Counted from the first letter of the stretch, positions 25,056 to 33,970 are shown. The stretch: DNA of 64,000 nt from Mesobacillus subterraneus (GCF_003937825.1 NZ_RSFW01000014.1:124001-188000); one strand, 5' to 3'. The notes: generated by a model from the sequence alone, not told the origin. Numbers and translations are program-made.

Positions 25056-25301
25056 AGGATTCAGATCCTTCCGTTCTTTAAAATTGCCTTTTACCTCTTA
25101 CTCTTCCCTTTTGCCGCTTTTTAAAACTCCCATTCAATACTTGGCAATCCTTCCAGATTTAAAAGGTTTTTCAGGAGGATGCAGCGGGTAAACAAGATAA
25201 TACGAGGCAGATCACAAATCGCTTCAAAGCCTCTAAGCACTTTAAAAGGCCTTTTATAAGAAGGACCTTGTATAAAGTGTAAAAAATAGGAGGGACTTAA
25301 A

Positions 25302-25568
25302 ATGCAAAAGAATGGATCAATGAAATCTGCAGTCATGCTAGGTGTCGGTGCTGCAGCACTATGGATGGCAATGAAACCTGAAAATAAAGCAAAACTGACA
25401 GATATGGCAATGCAGGCAAAAGAAAAAATCATGCCGTCCAAACCAGATGTCATCCCGGTGCAGAAGGCCGGTAACCCTGACCCAATGGACCTTGAAGACA
25501 ACAAGATGGTCAGCGAAGGCGCAATGTACGGGGTCAACTATTACAACGAGAATCTTCAACATCAATAA
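25302..25568 (+). CDS. small protein of unknown function (88 residues)
   Basis: A real gene by its ribosome binding site (AGGAGGGA, 8 bases upstream) and terminator. The product has a hydrophobic N-terminal stretch (SAVMLGVGAAALWMAM, residues 8-23), then a Lys/Met-rich amphipathic helix (KLTDMAMQAKEKIMPSKPD), and a polar tail. It resembles small membrane-associated Bacillus proteins of the YtxH kind in layout, but I do not recognise a family. The 246 bases upstream show no other gene. Confidence 0.7.
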   Translation: MQKNGSMKSAVMLGVGAAALWMAMKPENKAKLTDMAMQAKEKIMPSKPDVIPVQKAGNPDPMDLEDNKMVSEGAMYGVNYYNENLQHQ

Positions 25569-25574
25569 GCCGGT

Positions 25575-25602
25575 CCGGGGAATGCCTTCCCCGGTCTCTT
25601 TG
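25575..25602 (+). terminator. intrinsic terminator
   Basis: CCGGGGA / TCCCCGG hairpin followed by TCTCTTT, behind the 88-residue gene. Confidence 0.8.
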
Positions 25603-25658
25603 TGTTTATTTCACCCCTCGAAAACAAATACTATCAAGTGCGAGGGAGGCTGGAATCA

Positions 25659-26318
25659 TTGGGTATTCTTTTTATCTTTATCTATTTGTTCATCGTTTTT
25701 ACCGTAATTGAAATCAATACTAGCATCTTTGTGGCAACCGGCCTTGATCGAAAAATCGCCCGGTTCCAGGTTATTTCCATGCTGACAGGCACTGGTTTTA
25801 CTACAGGAGAATCCGAGTTGATCATCGACCATCCTGTCCGGAGAAAGCTTGGGGCTTTTTTGATCCTGTTCGGGGCGTTCTCGCTTGCCGTGATCATTTC
25901 GGCAATCAGCAACTTACTGGCTGATAATTTCTTTACGATGGAGATTGCCTATATCGCAGGAGGTCTGCTGGTGTTGCTGTTGATTCTCAGGGCCCCTTCC
26001 ACCCAGAAACTCATGGAGAAGAAAATGAAGGGTGAAATGGAGGAGAATTATGAGCTGGCGGACCTCCCGATCAAAGATGTGCTGCTAATGGACGATGAGG
26101 ATGAGGTCAGGGAGATCTCCATTACTGAAGACTCCCGATTCGCCGGGAAAACGTTCGATGAAATCATCGATAAAGGAGACGACCTCATGCTTCTGTTCAT
26201 TAAAAGAGGCGACATCAATATCAGAAAAAAAGCCTACCATACCGAAATTGACCCAGGTGACCGGCTGGTTGTCTATGGCAATGACCCATTGATCGAGGAA
26301 AAATTTAAAGATGCCTGA
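25659..26318 (+). CDS. membrane protein with TrkA-C domain and a TGFTTG motif
   Basis: A protein of about 219 residues. The N-terminal 115 residues have a first membrane segment (ILFIFIYLFIVFTVIEI), the loop ISMLTGTGFTTGESELI, and two more segments (LGAFLILFGAFSLAVIIS, YIAGGLLVLLLILRA). The C-terminal 70 residues are a TrkA-C (RCK-C) domain, which binds regulatory ligands in K+ transport proteins (EISITEDSRFAGKTFDEI, GDRLVVYGNDPLI). TGFTTG resembles the selectivity-filter motif of Trk/Ktr K+ transporters. The start is TTG at 25659 behind AGGGAGG; a longer frame would begin inside the preceding terminator. An ion-transport role is inferred. Confidence 0.72.
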   Translation: MGILFIFIYLFIVFTVIEINTSIFVATGLDRKIARFQVISMLTGTGFTTGESELIIDHPVRRKLGAFLILFGAFSLAVIISAISNLLADNFFTMEIAYIAGGLLVLLLILRAPSTQKLMEKKMKGEMEENYELADLPIKDVLLMDDEDEVREISITEDSRFAGKTFDEIIDKGDDLMLLFIKRGDINIRKKAYHTEIDPGDRLVVYGNDPLIEEKFKDA

Positions 26319-26350
26319 CCCAATGACTAGCTCAGGGACAGGCATCTTTT
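26310..26350. terminator. intrinsic terminator
   Basis: GATGCCTG (26310-26317) pairs with CAGGCATC (26339-26346), with CCC/GGG inside, followed by TTTT. It overlaps the ends of two converging genes. Confidence 0.75.
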
Positions 26351-26764
26351 ATTTTCGCGAAGTTGGGCAATGCCTTCCTTGCAAACGCCGTATGACAGCC
26401 ACGAACAATTTTTACACAAATACTCCAAGTCATCTGGCTTCACTTTTTCCGCGGTCATTTTCAGCAAGTCTGATTTTAAATAGCTTTCCCCTGGAACGAG
26501 ACCCAGGTGGTGAATGACCTTGCCGTCCATAGACAGCACGTGCTCATTCGAGCCTTCGCTCGCCTCACAGATTTCGCGTCCCCGATGAGGGCAAGCCATG
26601 CAGGCGTCATCAAACGCCGCAACGACCTTTATGTAAAAGTCCTGATCGGGATCTCGAATACCCTCGACAATGCTTTCCATCTTCCTGACAAACTCCGGGC
26701 TGTAGCCCATTCCCCTGAATCCATGCACACACAGGAGATGGTGCCCGCGCATTACTTTTTCCAC
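26327..26764 (-). CDS. DUF1284 cysteine-rich protein
   Basis: A 145-residue cytoplasmic protein of the DUF1284 family, recognised by the opening RGHHLLCVHGFRGMGYSPEF. Seven cysteines, including CMACPHRGREIC and CKNCSWLSYGVC, look like ligands for an iron-sulfur cluster or zinc; the family has been described as putative iron-sulfur proteins, with no known function. GTG at 26764 is preferred, seven bases behind AGGAG. It converges on the TrkA-C gene. Confidence 0.85.
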   Translation of the reverse strand: MEKVMRGHHLLCVHGFRGMGYSPEFVRKMESIVEGIRDPDQDFYIKVVAAFDDACMACPHRGREICEASEGSNEHVLSMDGKVIHHLGLVPGESYLKSDLLKMTAEKVKPDDLEYLCKNCSWLSYGVCKEGIAQLRENKRCLSLS

Positions 26765-26825
26765 TTGATCACTCCTGAAAAAATTGTCCTGCTATACTAT
26801 TTCTGCACAGCTATTGAAATTCCTT

Positions 26826-28157
26826 TTAATACCGCGGGTTTCGAATGGTCCTTTTTGCCATCCAGGTGATGCCGATTTTTTTGCAGATCGTCAGATAATG
26901 GAGAAATAGAATCACCAGGCTGCCGGTATTCATGCCAATGATGACTCCCTCCATGCCCCATTCCGGCCGCGAGCCAATCAGATAGATCAGTGAAAAGGTG
27001 ACCACGGTTGCGTAAACAGAGTGGATGAATGCATCCTTCACCAGCCCAAGGCCGATCAAGTAGGCCTGCATCGGAATCGTGAAATAATGGAACAGGAAGT
27101 ACGGCGCAAGCAGCTGCAAATAAACCGCAGCCTGTTCCGAGTGAAAAAACCTGGTCGTCAAAGGCTCAGCCAGAAAATAGAACGCCGTTACGGCAGGCAA
27201 TCCATAAAGGAACGTCAGCAGCATCACCTGCTGAAGCAATTTCTGCAGCTTCGCGAATTCCTTCTCTGCATATGCCTTCGAAACCGTCGGAATCAGGATG
27301 ATCAAGAACGAGTGCGCGATAAAGGCTGGAAAGAAACCTATTGTCATGGCGATTCCCGCCATCATCCCAAATTGTTCTGTCGCCATTTCCGTGGACAAGC
27401 CTGCGCTTACGATGGCAAATTTTATTAAGAATGGCTGGACGGCATGTGTCAGCGAGTGGAAAATCCGCAGCCCTGTCGTAGGCACGGATACCGCCACCAG
27501 GTTTCTCCTCACCTCATGCCCGCTGACAGGCTTTCCGGGGACACGCTTGATTTTTTGATATGACATGAAGAAATAATGCAATAAATAAAGGAACACAACA
27601 AGCTCGCTTCCTGCCAGCGTACAGAAGGCCACAAGGAGAGCAGTTTCACTGCCGAATTCAAAAAACTGAAAAACAGCTGTCAGAAGGGCAAGCTGGACAG
27701 CTCTCCGCAGGAAATGAGAGACGGCAATCCTTCCCATCTCCTGTTTTCCCATAAAAAATCCCCGGGCTATCGCGGAAATCGTCATGACCGGGATGAGAGC
27801 GAGCACCACCCACTTCATCAGCGGATGATAATCATTGAAAACAGGAATGATTGGAAGCACAATGGCAGCGCCAATCACCAGGACGGCCGTAAAAACCAGC
27901 GCCATCCTGACAGCATGCCGAATCATGCTTCTATGGTACGACTCGTCCTTCTCAGCGATCATTTTCGAAATCGAAACCGGCAGCTCGAAGCTGGCCAGCA
28001 TCATGATCAGGAAAATCGTCGGCAAAATCGTCATGTAATGCCCCATCCCGCTTTCGCCAAGCTCCCTCGCCAGGATCATATTGACCAGGAACTCCACCAC
28101 TTCCGCAAAAAAAGTCGCAATCACAAGGACAGTCATCCCTTTTAAAAATGTATTCAT
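26826..28157 (-). CDS. MOP-superfamily flippase (SpoVB/polysaccharide biosynthesis type)
   Basis: A 443-residue integral membrane protein with 12-14 segments, in the multidrug/oligosaccharidyl-lipid/polysaccharide exporter superfamily. The start (FLKGMTVLVIATFFAEVVEF, then ARELGESGMGHYMTILPTIF) resembles SpoVB/YtgP-type lipid-linked oligosaccharide flippases. Several paralogues usually occur per Bacillus genome, so the exact lipid cargo is open. GGGAGAG lies 6 bases before the ATG. A 20-bp-period array lies 105 bases upstream. Confidence 0.85.
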   Translation of the reverse strand: MNTFLKGMTVLVIATFFAEVVEFLVNMILARELGESGMGHYMTILPTIFLIMMLASFELPVSISKMIAEKDESYHRSMIRHAVRMALVFTAVLVIGAAIVLPIIPVFNDYHPLMKWVVLALIPVMTISAIARGFFMGKQEMGRIAVSHFLRRAVQLALLTAVFQFFEFGSETALLVAFCTLAGSELVVFLYLLHYFFMSYQKIKRVPGKPVSGHEVRRNLVAVSVPTTGLRIFHSLTHAVQPFLIKFAIVSAGLSTEMATEQFGMMAGIAMTIGFFPAFIAHSFLIILIPTVSKAYAEKEFAKLQKLLQQVMLLTFLYGLPAVTAFYFLAEPLTTRFFHSEQAAVYLQLLAPYFLFHYFTIPMQAYLIGLGLVKDAFIHSVYATVVTFSLIYLIGSRPEWGMEGVIIGMNTGSLVILFLHYLTICKKIGITWMAKRTIRNPRY

Positions 28158-28261
28158 AGCTTCTCTCCCAATCCTGTCTCATTTACTCCTATAAACATAT
28201 GAGACAAGTCCGGACAATATTAAGAAAATGTGCAAATCAGGAGTTTGGGGATGATTTTTTC

Positions 28262-28390
28262 GTTGGCGGTTCGCTTTCATAGCGATTTTTTCGTTTTTAT
28301 AGCGAAAATCTTATTTTTATAGCGAAAAATTCTTTTTTATAGCGATTTTCAAATTTTTTATAGCGAAAATCGCAATTTTATAGCGAATTG
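28262..28390. repeat. 20-21 bp period array, TATAGCGA family
   Basis: Six copies of TAGCGA begin at 28280, 28300, 28320, 28340, 28361 and 28381 (spacing 20, 20, 20, 21, 20). Most are preceded by a T tract and read TTTTTATAGCGA. The intervening bases are degenerate AT-rich sequence. It lies between an ABC-F gene's terminator and the start of the flippase gene. Core unrelated to the other arrays. Confidence 0.85.
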
Positions 28391-28413
28391 GAAATTCCCC
28401 TTGATTTTTTCCA

Positions 28414-28446
28414 GAAAAAAAGGAAGAGCTGCTTACTGAGCAGTTC
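28414..28446 (-). terminator. intrinsic terminator of the ABC-F gene
   Basis: AGAACTGCT / AGCAGCTCT stem with a CAGTA loop, followed on the minus strand by a T run. It is 13 bases beyond the ABC-F stop codon. Confidence 0.8.
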
Positions 28447-28458
28447 TCCCTCTCTGTT

Positions 28459-30342
28459 CTATGAAATCACTTCAAGTTTTGAATAGAGCTGATTGCGTTT
28501 TGATTCCAATTCTTCTTTTTTGGCGTGAAGGTCCTGCAGCAAGGCAAGGTCTGTCATGGCGGCCATTTGCTGATCAAGTGCGGCAATTGCTTCTTCATGA
28601 ATTTCTATTTCTTCGAAAAGTGTGTTTTCGTCAATTGATTCTTTGACTTTTGCTTGCTTCACAGGAACAGTTGGCTTTACTGCATCAGCTGTGGCAGGCT
28701 CCCATTGCTTTCGCTTCTCTGCCATTTTCGTTCTGGCCCGGTCATAATTACCCTGAATCTCCGTCAGCTCTCCATGCTCTAGCCAATGAATCTTATCAAA
28801 GAGCTTATTCAGGAAATAGCGGTCATGCGAAACCGCGAGCAAGGTGCCTTCGAATCCATCGAGCGCTTCCTCCAGCACTTCGCGGGAATCGATATCGAGG
28901 TGGTTCGTTGGTTCATCAAGGATCAGGAAGTTGAGATCCTGGTACATCAGCTGGGCAAGCCGGAGCCTCATCCGTTCGCCGCCGCTCAGCTGGGACACTT
29001 TCTTAAAAACAGCAGGGCCATAAAACAGGAAACCTGCGAGCACATTCCTGGCTTCTCCTTCATTCATGACGACCTCGCTTCGGAATGCATCAAGTACGGT
29101 GCCTTCCCTGCTGGATAGTTCCATATGCTGAGATAAATAGCCGATTTTCACGTTGCTCCCAAGCTTCACTTCTCCGAAATCGGCAGCGAGCTCGCCCTGG
29201 ATGAATTTCAGCAGAGTCGTTTTACCAGAGCCATTTTCCCCGACAATCGCTGCGCGGTCCTGATACTGTAGCAGAAGGTTGAGGTCCTTAAAAAGCTGCC
29301 GTGATCCAAACGTTTTCCCTACTTCCTTGAGGACAAGGACATCCTTCCCGCTCCGGCCCCCTGTATCCAGCTCGAAATTCATTTTCTTTCTGTTTAAAAT
29401 TGGGCGGTCAAGCTTCTCCATTCTCGCCAGTGCTCTTTCCATGTTCGTTGCCCGCCTGTGCAGCGCCGAGCTAGGCGGATTCGACCTGTTTGCCCAGTCG
29501 CGCAGCCGCTTGATCGCTTCCTTCATTTTCTTGACTTTCCGCTGCTGTTCTTCATATGCCTGGAATTGGCGAAGCAGCTTCTCTTCTTTCTCTTTCATAA
29601 AACCGGAGTAATTGGCATGGTAAAGTTCAATTTCGCCATCCTCCATATCGAGGATTTTCGTCGCTGTTTCATCAAGGAAATACCGGTCATGCGAGATAAT
29701 GACAACCGTACCCTCATACTCCCTGAGAAATTCGGCAAGCCACTCTGCTGCCATGATATCAAGATGGTTTGTCGGTTCATCCAGCAGCAGCAATTCCGGA
29801 CTCCTGAGCAAACTCAGGGCGAGCCCTACCTTCGTTTTCTCGCCGCCGCTCAGGCTGTTGAAATTCGAGTCCAAGAGGTTGGCAATCTTCAAGCCGTTGG
29901 CAATACGGTCTATATTGGCTTCCATTGCATAACCGCCGCCAAGCGTAAACTTTTCTTGCAAGATTCCGTACTTCGCCAATAACCTCTCCAATTTAGCCGA
30001 ATCTTCTCCGGCCCCAGCCATGTCTGTTTCAAGCTTCCCCATTTCCTCCTGGATTCGCTTAAGTTCTTCAAACGCTGTCTCCAAGACATTCCTCGCTGTC
30101 ATCGCCTCATGATAAACCGGAATCTGGGCCAAATAGCCGATCTTCAAGCCTTTTTTCCAGTGGATCTGCCCCTGGTCCAGCTCTTCGATTCCGGCCACCA
30201 AACGCAGTAAAGTCGTTTTTCCGCAACCATTCCGGCCTACCAGGCCAACCCTGTCCTTCTCGTTGATCTCAAAGCTCAAGTCCTGAAAAATCAAATTGCC
30301 GCCGTACATTTTACTTATATGGTTAACACTGCATGCGATCAT
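28459..30342 (-). CDS. ABC-F ATPase (ribosome-associated, possible antibiotic protection)
   Basis: A 627-residue soluble protein with two ABC ATPase domains and no membrane part, the layout of ABC-F translation factors that act at the ribosomal E site. Walker A motifs are GRNGCGKTTLL and GENGSGKTTLL; signature and Walker B regions are LSGGEKTKVGLAL with LLLLDEPTNHLD and LSGGERMRLRLAQ with FLILDEPTNHLD. The interdomain linker (about 250-320, RQFQAYEEQQRKVKKMKEAI) is the P-site tRNA interaction motif. A C-terminal coiled coil (about 560-625) is present. AGGAGG precedes the ATG. The leader ORF and terminator upstream suggest antibiotic-induced attenuation, as for vmlR-type genes. Confidence 0.9.
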   Translation of the reverse strand: MIACSVNHISKMYGGNLIFQDLSFEINEKDRVGLVGRNGCGKTTLLRLVAGIEELDQGQIHWKKGLKIGYLAQIPVYHEAMTARNVLETAFEELKRIQEEMGKLETDMAGAGEDSAKLERLLAKYGILQEKFTLGGGYAMEANIDRIANGLKIANLLDSNFNSLSGGEKTKVGLALSLLRSPELLLLDEPTNHLDIMAAEWLAEFLREYEGTVVIISHDRYFLDETATKILDMEDGEIELYHANYSGFMKEKEEKLLRQFQAYEEQQRKVKKMKEAIKRLRDWANRSNPPSSALHRRATNMERALARMEKLDRPILNRKKMNFELDTGGRSGKDVLVLKEVGKTFGSRQLFKDLNLLLQYQDRAAIVGENGSGKTTLLKFIQGELAADFGEVKLGSNVKIGYLSQHMELSSREGTVLDAFRSEVVMNEGEARNVLAGFLFYGPAVFKKVSQLSGGERMRLRLAQLMYQDLNFLILDEPTNHLDIDSREVLEEALDGFEGTLLAVSHDRYFLNKLFDKIHWLEHGELTEIQGNYDRARTKMAEKRKQWEPATADAVKPTVPVKQAKVKESIDENTLFEEIEIHEEAIAALDQQMAAMTDLALLQDLHAKKEELESKRNQLYSKLEVIS

Positions 30343-30388
30343 TATTTATTCCTCCTAAAATCGATCCCCCTTTTCGCCAAAAATGCAC

Positions 30389-30423
30389 AAAAAAGCCAGG
30401 GGCAGATGACTCTGCTCCTGGCT
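30389..30423 (-). terminator. intrinsic terminator in the ABC-F leader (attenuator)
   Basis: AGCCAGG-GCAGA / TCTGC-CCTGGCT hairpin (30394-30423) followed on the minus strand by TTTTTT (30394-30389). It lies 47 bases before the ABC-F start and behind a short ORF, so transcription must read through it. A second hairpin, GGAGGGC / GCCCTCC, with a short T run lies just before it (about 30446-30465). Confidence 0.75.
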
Positions 30424-30477
30424 CCATACATTCAATGAATACAAAAGGAGGGCATCGGGCCCTCCCCATTCACCGAA

Positions 30478-30642
30478 TCATGCTTTTAAGCGGGAAAAGA
30501 GATGATCATACCGTTTTGTGTTTGATATTGAGCTGTTAAAAAAGGGCATACGTATCCCGTTGGCAGCTGCAACAGCAAATTTTGCACGGCAAAAATACAG
30601 GAATTCATTCCAGAAACTCCGCACAAAAACAGTCTTGATCAT
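30478..30642 (-). CDS. 54-residue leader ORF upstream of the ABC-F gene
   Basis: An ATG-started ORF with a near-perfect ribosome binding site (GGAGGTGA, about 7 bases upstream). The product begins MIKTVFVRSFWNEFLYFCRA, is strongly basic and rich in Phe (seven), and ends FSRLKA. It is located between the putative promoter at 30697 and the terminator at 30389. This fits a leader peptide whose stalled translation would prevent termination, but the sequence is long for a leader and could be a small protein in its own right. Confidence 0.55.
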   Translation of the reverse strand: MIKTVFVRSFWNEFLYFCRAKFAVAAANGIRMPFFNSSISNTKRYDHLFSRLKA

Positions 30643-30696
30643 CTCTCTTCACCTCCGTTCATGAAATATTCACTCTTATTTTATAATTCAATTTAC

Positions 30697-30702
30697 ATTA
30701 TA
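30697..30702 (-). promoter_or_regulatory. putative extended -10 promoter of the ABC-F leader
   Basis: TGCTATAAT on the minus strand (TATAAT at 30702-30697) is a perfect extended -10; no good -35 is present. It would start a transcript about 45 bases before the leader ORF. Confidence 0.5.
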
Positions 30703-30901
30703 GCAAGTTTTTCCTGAAAGGTTCTCTGATTTTAAACCTTTTTCCAAGGATCACTTCTTCATCAAACGTTTGATGAACATCCCTTTAGGCCAGTTTTCTC
30801 AGGCTTTTCTCAATTTTTCCCAAAGTGTGGATTTTTGTGGATAAAGCGTTTAACCCAGCTTGGCCTGCGGGTAATGATAATTAACGAAGGAGTGGGTGGC
30901 A

Positions 30902-31096
30902 ATGCTTAAAAACCTGGAACTTTCCGATTACCAGCTCTGGATGTGCAGAAAGATAAAGGAAAAGTTGGCTGAAAAGCATAACTATATAAATTGCGCTTCC
31001 CATTTTCCAAATGAATTTGAAGAACGGGAAGTCATATCCATAGCGTTAAGCGAGATGCTTATGAAATTAGATGTAATCGACGAAAAAGCGAACTGA
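30902..31096 (+). CDS. small protein of unknown function (64 residues)
   Basis: A short ORF with ribosome binding site AAGGAG (30887-30892), nine bases before the ATG at 30902, and a terminator behind it. The product is soluble, mixed charge, and contains DYQLWMCRKIKEKLAEKHNY and EEREVISIALSEMLMKLDVI, probably two helices. No family recognised. Codon use is like its neighbours. Confidence 0.6.
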   Translation: MLKNLELSDYQLWMCRKIKEKLAEKHNYINCASHFPNEFEEREVISIALSEMLMKLDVIDEKAN

Positions 31097-31101
31097 CATC
31101 A

Positions 31102-31125
31102 CAGGGGCCACTGGCCTCTTTTTTG
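31102..31125 (+). terminator. intrinsic terminator
   Basis: AGGGGCCA / TGGCCTCT hairpin followed by TTTTTT, 6 bases behind the 64-residue gene. Confidence 0.8.
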
Positions 31126-31251
31126 TGTTTGTACGAGTGTAATGCCGGGACTCCGCTATCCCTTTTTCGGTTCTACATCCGGTTATCGGGTAATGCTTCT
31201 CTTTCGGGCAATCCAGCATCTCCGCATTTATCTTTTCACCCATTTCTGGGA

Positions 31252-31422
31252 TCACTGATTCAACTCATTCTTCCTTCTCAGCTCGACAAGGATTTCAGTC
31301 ATCAATGTTACCTGCCTTTTCGTGCTGCTGACGAGCATTACAAACAGGACGATTAAAACGATTGGCAATCCGATCGAAATCAGTATTCCGAACAGGCCGA
31401 ACAAACCGAAAAATGGTTCCAT
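31252..31422 (-). CDS. 56-residue single-pass membrane protein behind liaR
   Basis: An ATG ORF with AAAGGAG eight bases upstream. The product starts MEPFFGLFGLFGILISIGLP, continues as one hydrophobic segment to about residue 32, and ends in a charged helix (TEILVELRRKNELNQ). It is encoded 37 bases after the liaR stop on the same strand with no obvious terminator between, so it may be the last gene of the lia-like operon. Unknown function; the size and topology suit a small regulatory membrane protein. Confidence 0.6.
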   Translation of the reverse strand: MEPFFGLFGLFGILISIGLPIVLIVLFVMLVSSTKRQVTLMTEILVELRRKNELNQ

Positions 31423-31458
31423 TCCCTACACTCCTTTATATTCGCTTAATAAGGGTTG

Positions 31459-32091
31459 TTATTTTACAAGTGAATGCCTGAAGGCGTAGATGACGGCCTG
31501 GGTGCGGTCCTGTACCTGCAGCTTGCTGAGGATGTTGCTGACATGGGTCTTCACAGTCTTCAGGGCGATGAAGAGTTCGTCGGCGATTTCCTGGTTTGTT
31601 TTTCCCTCGGCGATCAGTTTCAGCACTTCCATTTCCCGTTCTGTCAGTTCTTCATGCAGCTCGGCAATGTTTTTCTGCCTCATTTTCATCATCATCTTGC
31701 CTGTTACCTCTGGCTCCAGCACTGGCTGGCCAGCATATGTAACCCGGACGGCGTTAGCGATTTCACTTGCCTTCGATGTTTTCAGCATATAGCTGGTCGC
31801 ACCTGCCTCCAATGCCGGATACACTTTTTCATCATCAAGAAAACTTGTGACGATGATAATTTTCGCTTCTGGCCACTGCTCGATGATTTTCCTGGTCGCT
31901 TCGATTCCGTCCATTTCCTTCATGACCAGGTCCATCAGGATGATGTCCGGACGAAGTTCCAGCGCCATTTGAACTCCTGCTTTGCCGTTATCCGCCTCAC
32001 CGATGACCTCGATGTCCGGCTGGGCTGATAAATAGGAGGATACACCGATCCGCACCATTTCATGGTCATCCACAAACACTACTTTAATCAT
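31459..32091 (-). CDS. liaR: LiaR/VraR-type response regulator
   Basis: A NarL-family response regulator of 210 residues. The receiver domain (1-about 120) has the phosphorylation site in [16 protein letters not shown] and the conserved Lys in SYMLKTSKA. The C-terminal LuxR helix-turn-helix begins [20 protein letters not shown]. Together with the kinase and LiaF-like genes upstream it forms a cell-envelope stress three-component system that responds to lipid-II-interacting antibiotics. The ATG at 32091 sits close behind GGGTGAG and overlaps the liaS end. Confidence 0.92.
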   Translation of the reverse strand: MIKVVFVDDHEMVRIGVSSYLSAQPDIEVIGEADNGKAGVQMALELRPDIILMDLVMKEMDGIEATRKIIEQWPEAKIIIVTSFLDDEKVYPALEAGATSYMLKTSKASEIANAVRVTYAGQPVLEPEVTGKMMMKMRQKNIAELHEELTEREMEVLKLIAEGKTNQEIADELFIALKTVKTHVSNILSKLQVQDRTQAVIYAFRHSLVK

Positions 32092-33133
32092 TTTTCTCAC
32101 CCGCCACCGCTAAAATTGGAACCTTGACCTCAAGCCTGGTCCCCTTCTGTTCTACACTCACGATTTTCATGCTGCCGCCGATTTCCCCGGCGCGTTCATG
32201 CATGTTCTGGAGGCCATAAGAGCCTGCCTTCGCTTCCTCCACATTAAACCCAACCCCGTCATCGACGACCCTTAAAATGACTTTATCATCACGCTTGATT
32301 AGCAGCACCTCCAGCTGTTCTGCCTTCGCATGCCTTAATGTGTTCGATACGGACTCCTGGAGGATGCGGAAAAGATGGTCCTCCACTCCCTTATCGAGCG
32401 GGAACGGCTCCACCTTCCACTTAATATTCATGGTGACTTTCTGTCTTAATTCGATTAGCAGTTCTTCAATTCCTTCCTGCAGGCTTTTCCCTTTCAGCGC
32501 AACAGGACGGAGATGCAGAAGCAGCGCCCTCATCTCAAGCTGAGATTGATGGATCATTTCCTCGACCATCTTCAGCTGCTTCGCTTCACGGTCATCCTCA
32601 GCTGGCGCCTTCGTCTCATTGATGGCAGACATCAGCATCGATGCCGCAAACAGCTGCTGGCTGACCGAATCATGCAGCTCGCGAGCCAGCCGGTTGCGCT
32701 CCTGCGAAATGATTTCCTGGATGCGCGACTCCTGCTCTTCGGCTTTTTCGGTTGCCAGCCGTTGCGAGAGCATCGCTTTTTCAGAGATTTGCTTATGAAG
32801 TTTCCGGATCCGATTCGAGATGGACTGGACTTCGGCATAAGATTGATTGGAATCAATCTCAGGCTGCTGGCCTTCCTCTAGCTCGAATAGCCAGCTGTCC
32901 ACGGCCTTTAATTGCCTTCTCCAGTAAGTCCCTGATGCCATACCAAACGCGACTCCCAGCACAACACTGATGCTGAAGGTGAAAATAATGAAAGGAATGT
33001 CCATCATTTCACGGTTCCACAAATCAGAAAGACGAGCCACCGGAAAAGCGAACATATAAGACAGGGTAAGCGCGATAAACAAAATCAGTCCAAGGGTCAA
33101 TCCCCATAAAATCTGGCGCATCGCTGTCGTCAT
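32084..33133 (-). CDS. liaS: LiaS/VraS-type sensor histidine kinase
   Basis: A 349-residue intramembrane-sensing kinase of the NarX type. Two membrane segments (about 8-30 and 46-68) enclose a very short extracytoplasmic loop. A HAMP-like linker and coiled coil lead to the HisKA_3 phosphoacceptor box ([20 protein letters not shown], His about 161) and an HATPase domain ([17 protein letters not shown]). It overlaps liaF by 4 bases (ATGA) and liaR by 8, showing translational coupling. It probably phosphorylates LiaR and is restrained by LiaF. Confidence 0.92.
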   Translation of the reverse strand: MTTAMRQILWGLTLGLILFIALTLSYMFAFPVARLSDLWNREMMDIPFIIFTFSISVVLGVAFGMASGTYWRRQLKAVDSWLFELEEGQQPEIDSNQSYAEVQSISNRIRKLHKQISEKAMLSQRLATEKAEEQESRIQEIISQERNRLARELHDSVSQQLFAASMLMSAINETKAPAEDDREAKQLKMVEEMIHQSQLEMRALLLHLRPVALKGKSLQEGIEELLIELRQKVTMNIKWKVEPFPLDKGVEDHLFRILQESVSNTLRHAKAEQLEVLLIKRDDKVILRVVDDGVGFNVEEAKAGSYGLQNMHERAGEIGGSMKIVSVEQKGTRLEVKVPILAVAGEKND

Positions 33134-33864
33134 ATCCGCTTCACCTCGATATTCCCGACCATCATCGAAGTGAAGATTTTCACCCTTTGATCGGCCTCAT
33201 CATAGCCTGGTGTCTGCACATATAAACTTTGGTTCACGACTCTGTCTTCCTCATGTTCAAACACTTCTGCCGATCCGATGACCGCTGAGTGCCTTAGTGT
33301 CACTTCCAGGTCATACGGTACGAAAATTTTCACATTGCCGATGATATTGCGGATGAAGATGACAGTTTCCCCTTTAGGCAGCATCGTCATGCTCAGGTCG
33401 ATCACACTGTCGCCAATCCCGGTCTGGATATTGACATCATTCCACTCATACACATGTGGCGGTGTCTCCTGATGGCCGAACAGGCGATTGTTGAATAAAG
33501 GCGGCTTTTCAATGACCGTTTCCTTGCTGAATGCTTTTTCAGGCTCCTGTAAAACAGGTGTGATGACTTCAGGCTTCTTTTTTGACTGGGCATACTGGTA
33601 AGCAAGATACACCAGCACGGCCAGCAGGAAGAACCTGAAGGTCATCATGCTGAAAACACTGCTCAGGAAAAAGAACAAACCTGCCCAGAACAGCACCTTT
33701 CCTGATTTTTTCGGCATGGAGGAGCGACCGAAATAAATCATCGCTCCGCTGGCGAGAAGGGAGAAGATCAGGCCTTCGTTAAAAAACGAGACCTCCAGCA
33801 AAAGCAATAGTAGTCCAGTAATCACAATCCAGCTGACGAAATCTTTTTTCACGTTGTTCAACAT
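33130..33864 (-). CDS. liaF: LiaF-like negative regulator of the Lia system
   Basis: A 244-residue membrane protein. Four hydrophobic segments lie in the first 95 residues; the C-terminal half is a soluble beta-rich domain (DUF2154 type) with IGDSVIDLSMTMLPKGETVI and SVIGSAEVFEHEEDRV-like strands. Its position directly before the kinase gene is the standard LiaF-LiaS-LiaR order. LiaF keeps LiaS inactive in the absence of envelope stress. GGGGAGG lies 8 bases before the ATG. A terminator separates it from liaH. Confidence 0.9.
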   Translation of the reverse strand: MLNNVKKDFVSWIVITGLLLLLLEVSFFNEGLIFSLLASGAMIYFGRSSMPKKSGKVLFWAGLFFFLSSVFSMMTFRFFLLAVLVYLAYQYAQSKKKPEVITPVLQEPEKAFSKETVIEKPPLFNNRLFGHQETPPHVYEWNDVNIQTGIGDSVIDLSMTMLPKGETVIFIRNIIGNVKIFVPYDLEVTLRHSAVIGSAEVFEHEEDRVVNQSLYVQTPGYDEADQRVKIFTSMMVGNIEVKRI

Positions 33865-33943
33865 GCTGTTTCCTCCCCTCCTCTGATTTTTTGGGAATTC
33901 TATTTTTAGAGGAATGATTTGAAGTAATAGATGAGGTTATCGC

Positions 33944-33970
33944 CAAAAGGCGCAGCTGCCTGCGCCTCTT
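33944..33970 (-). terminator. intrinsic terminator between liaH and liaF
   Basis: GGCGCAG / CTGCGCC stem with a GCAG loop, followed on the minus strand by TTTT. It would set the liaIH/liaFSR expression ratio by partial read-through, as in Bacillus subtilis. Confidence 0.7.

Noticed and set aside
25157-25241. 26-codon basic ORF upstream of the 88-residue protein
   Set aside because: The only Shine-Dalgarno-like sequence touches the ATG, leaving no spacing.
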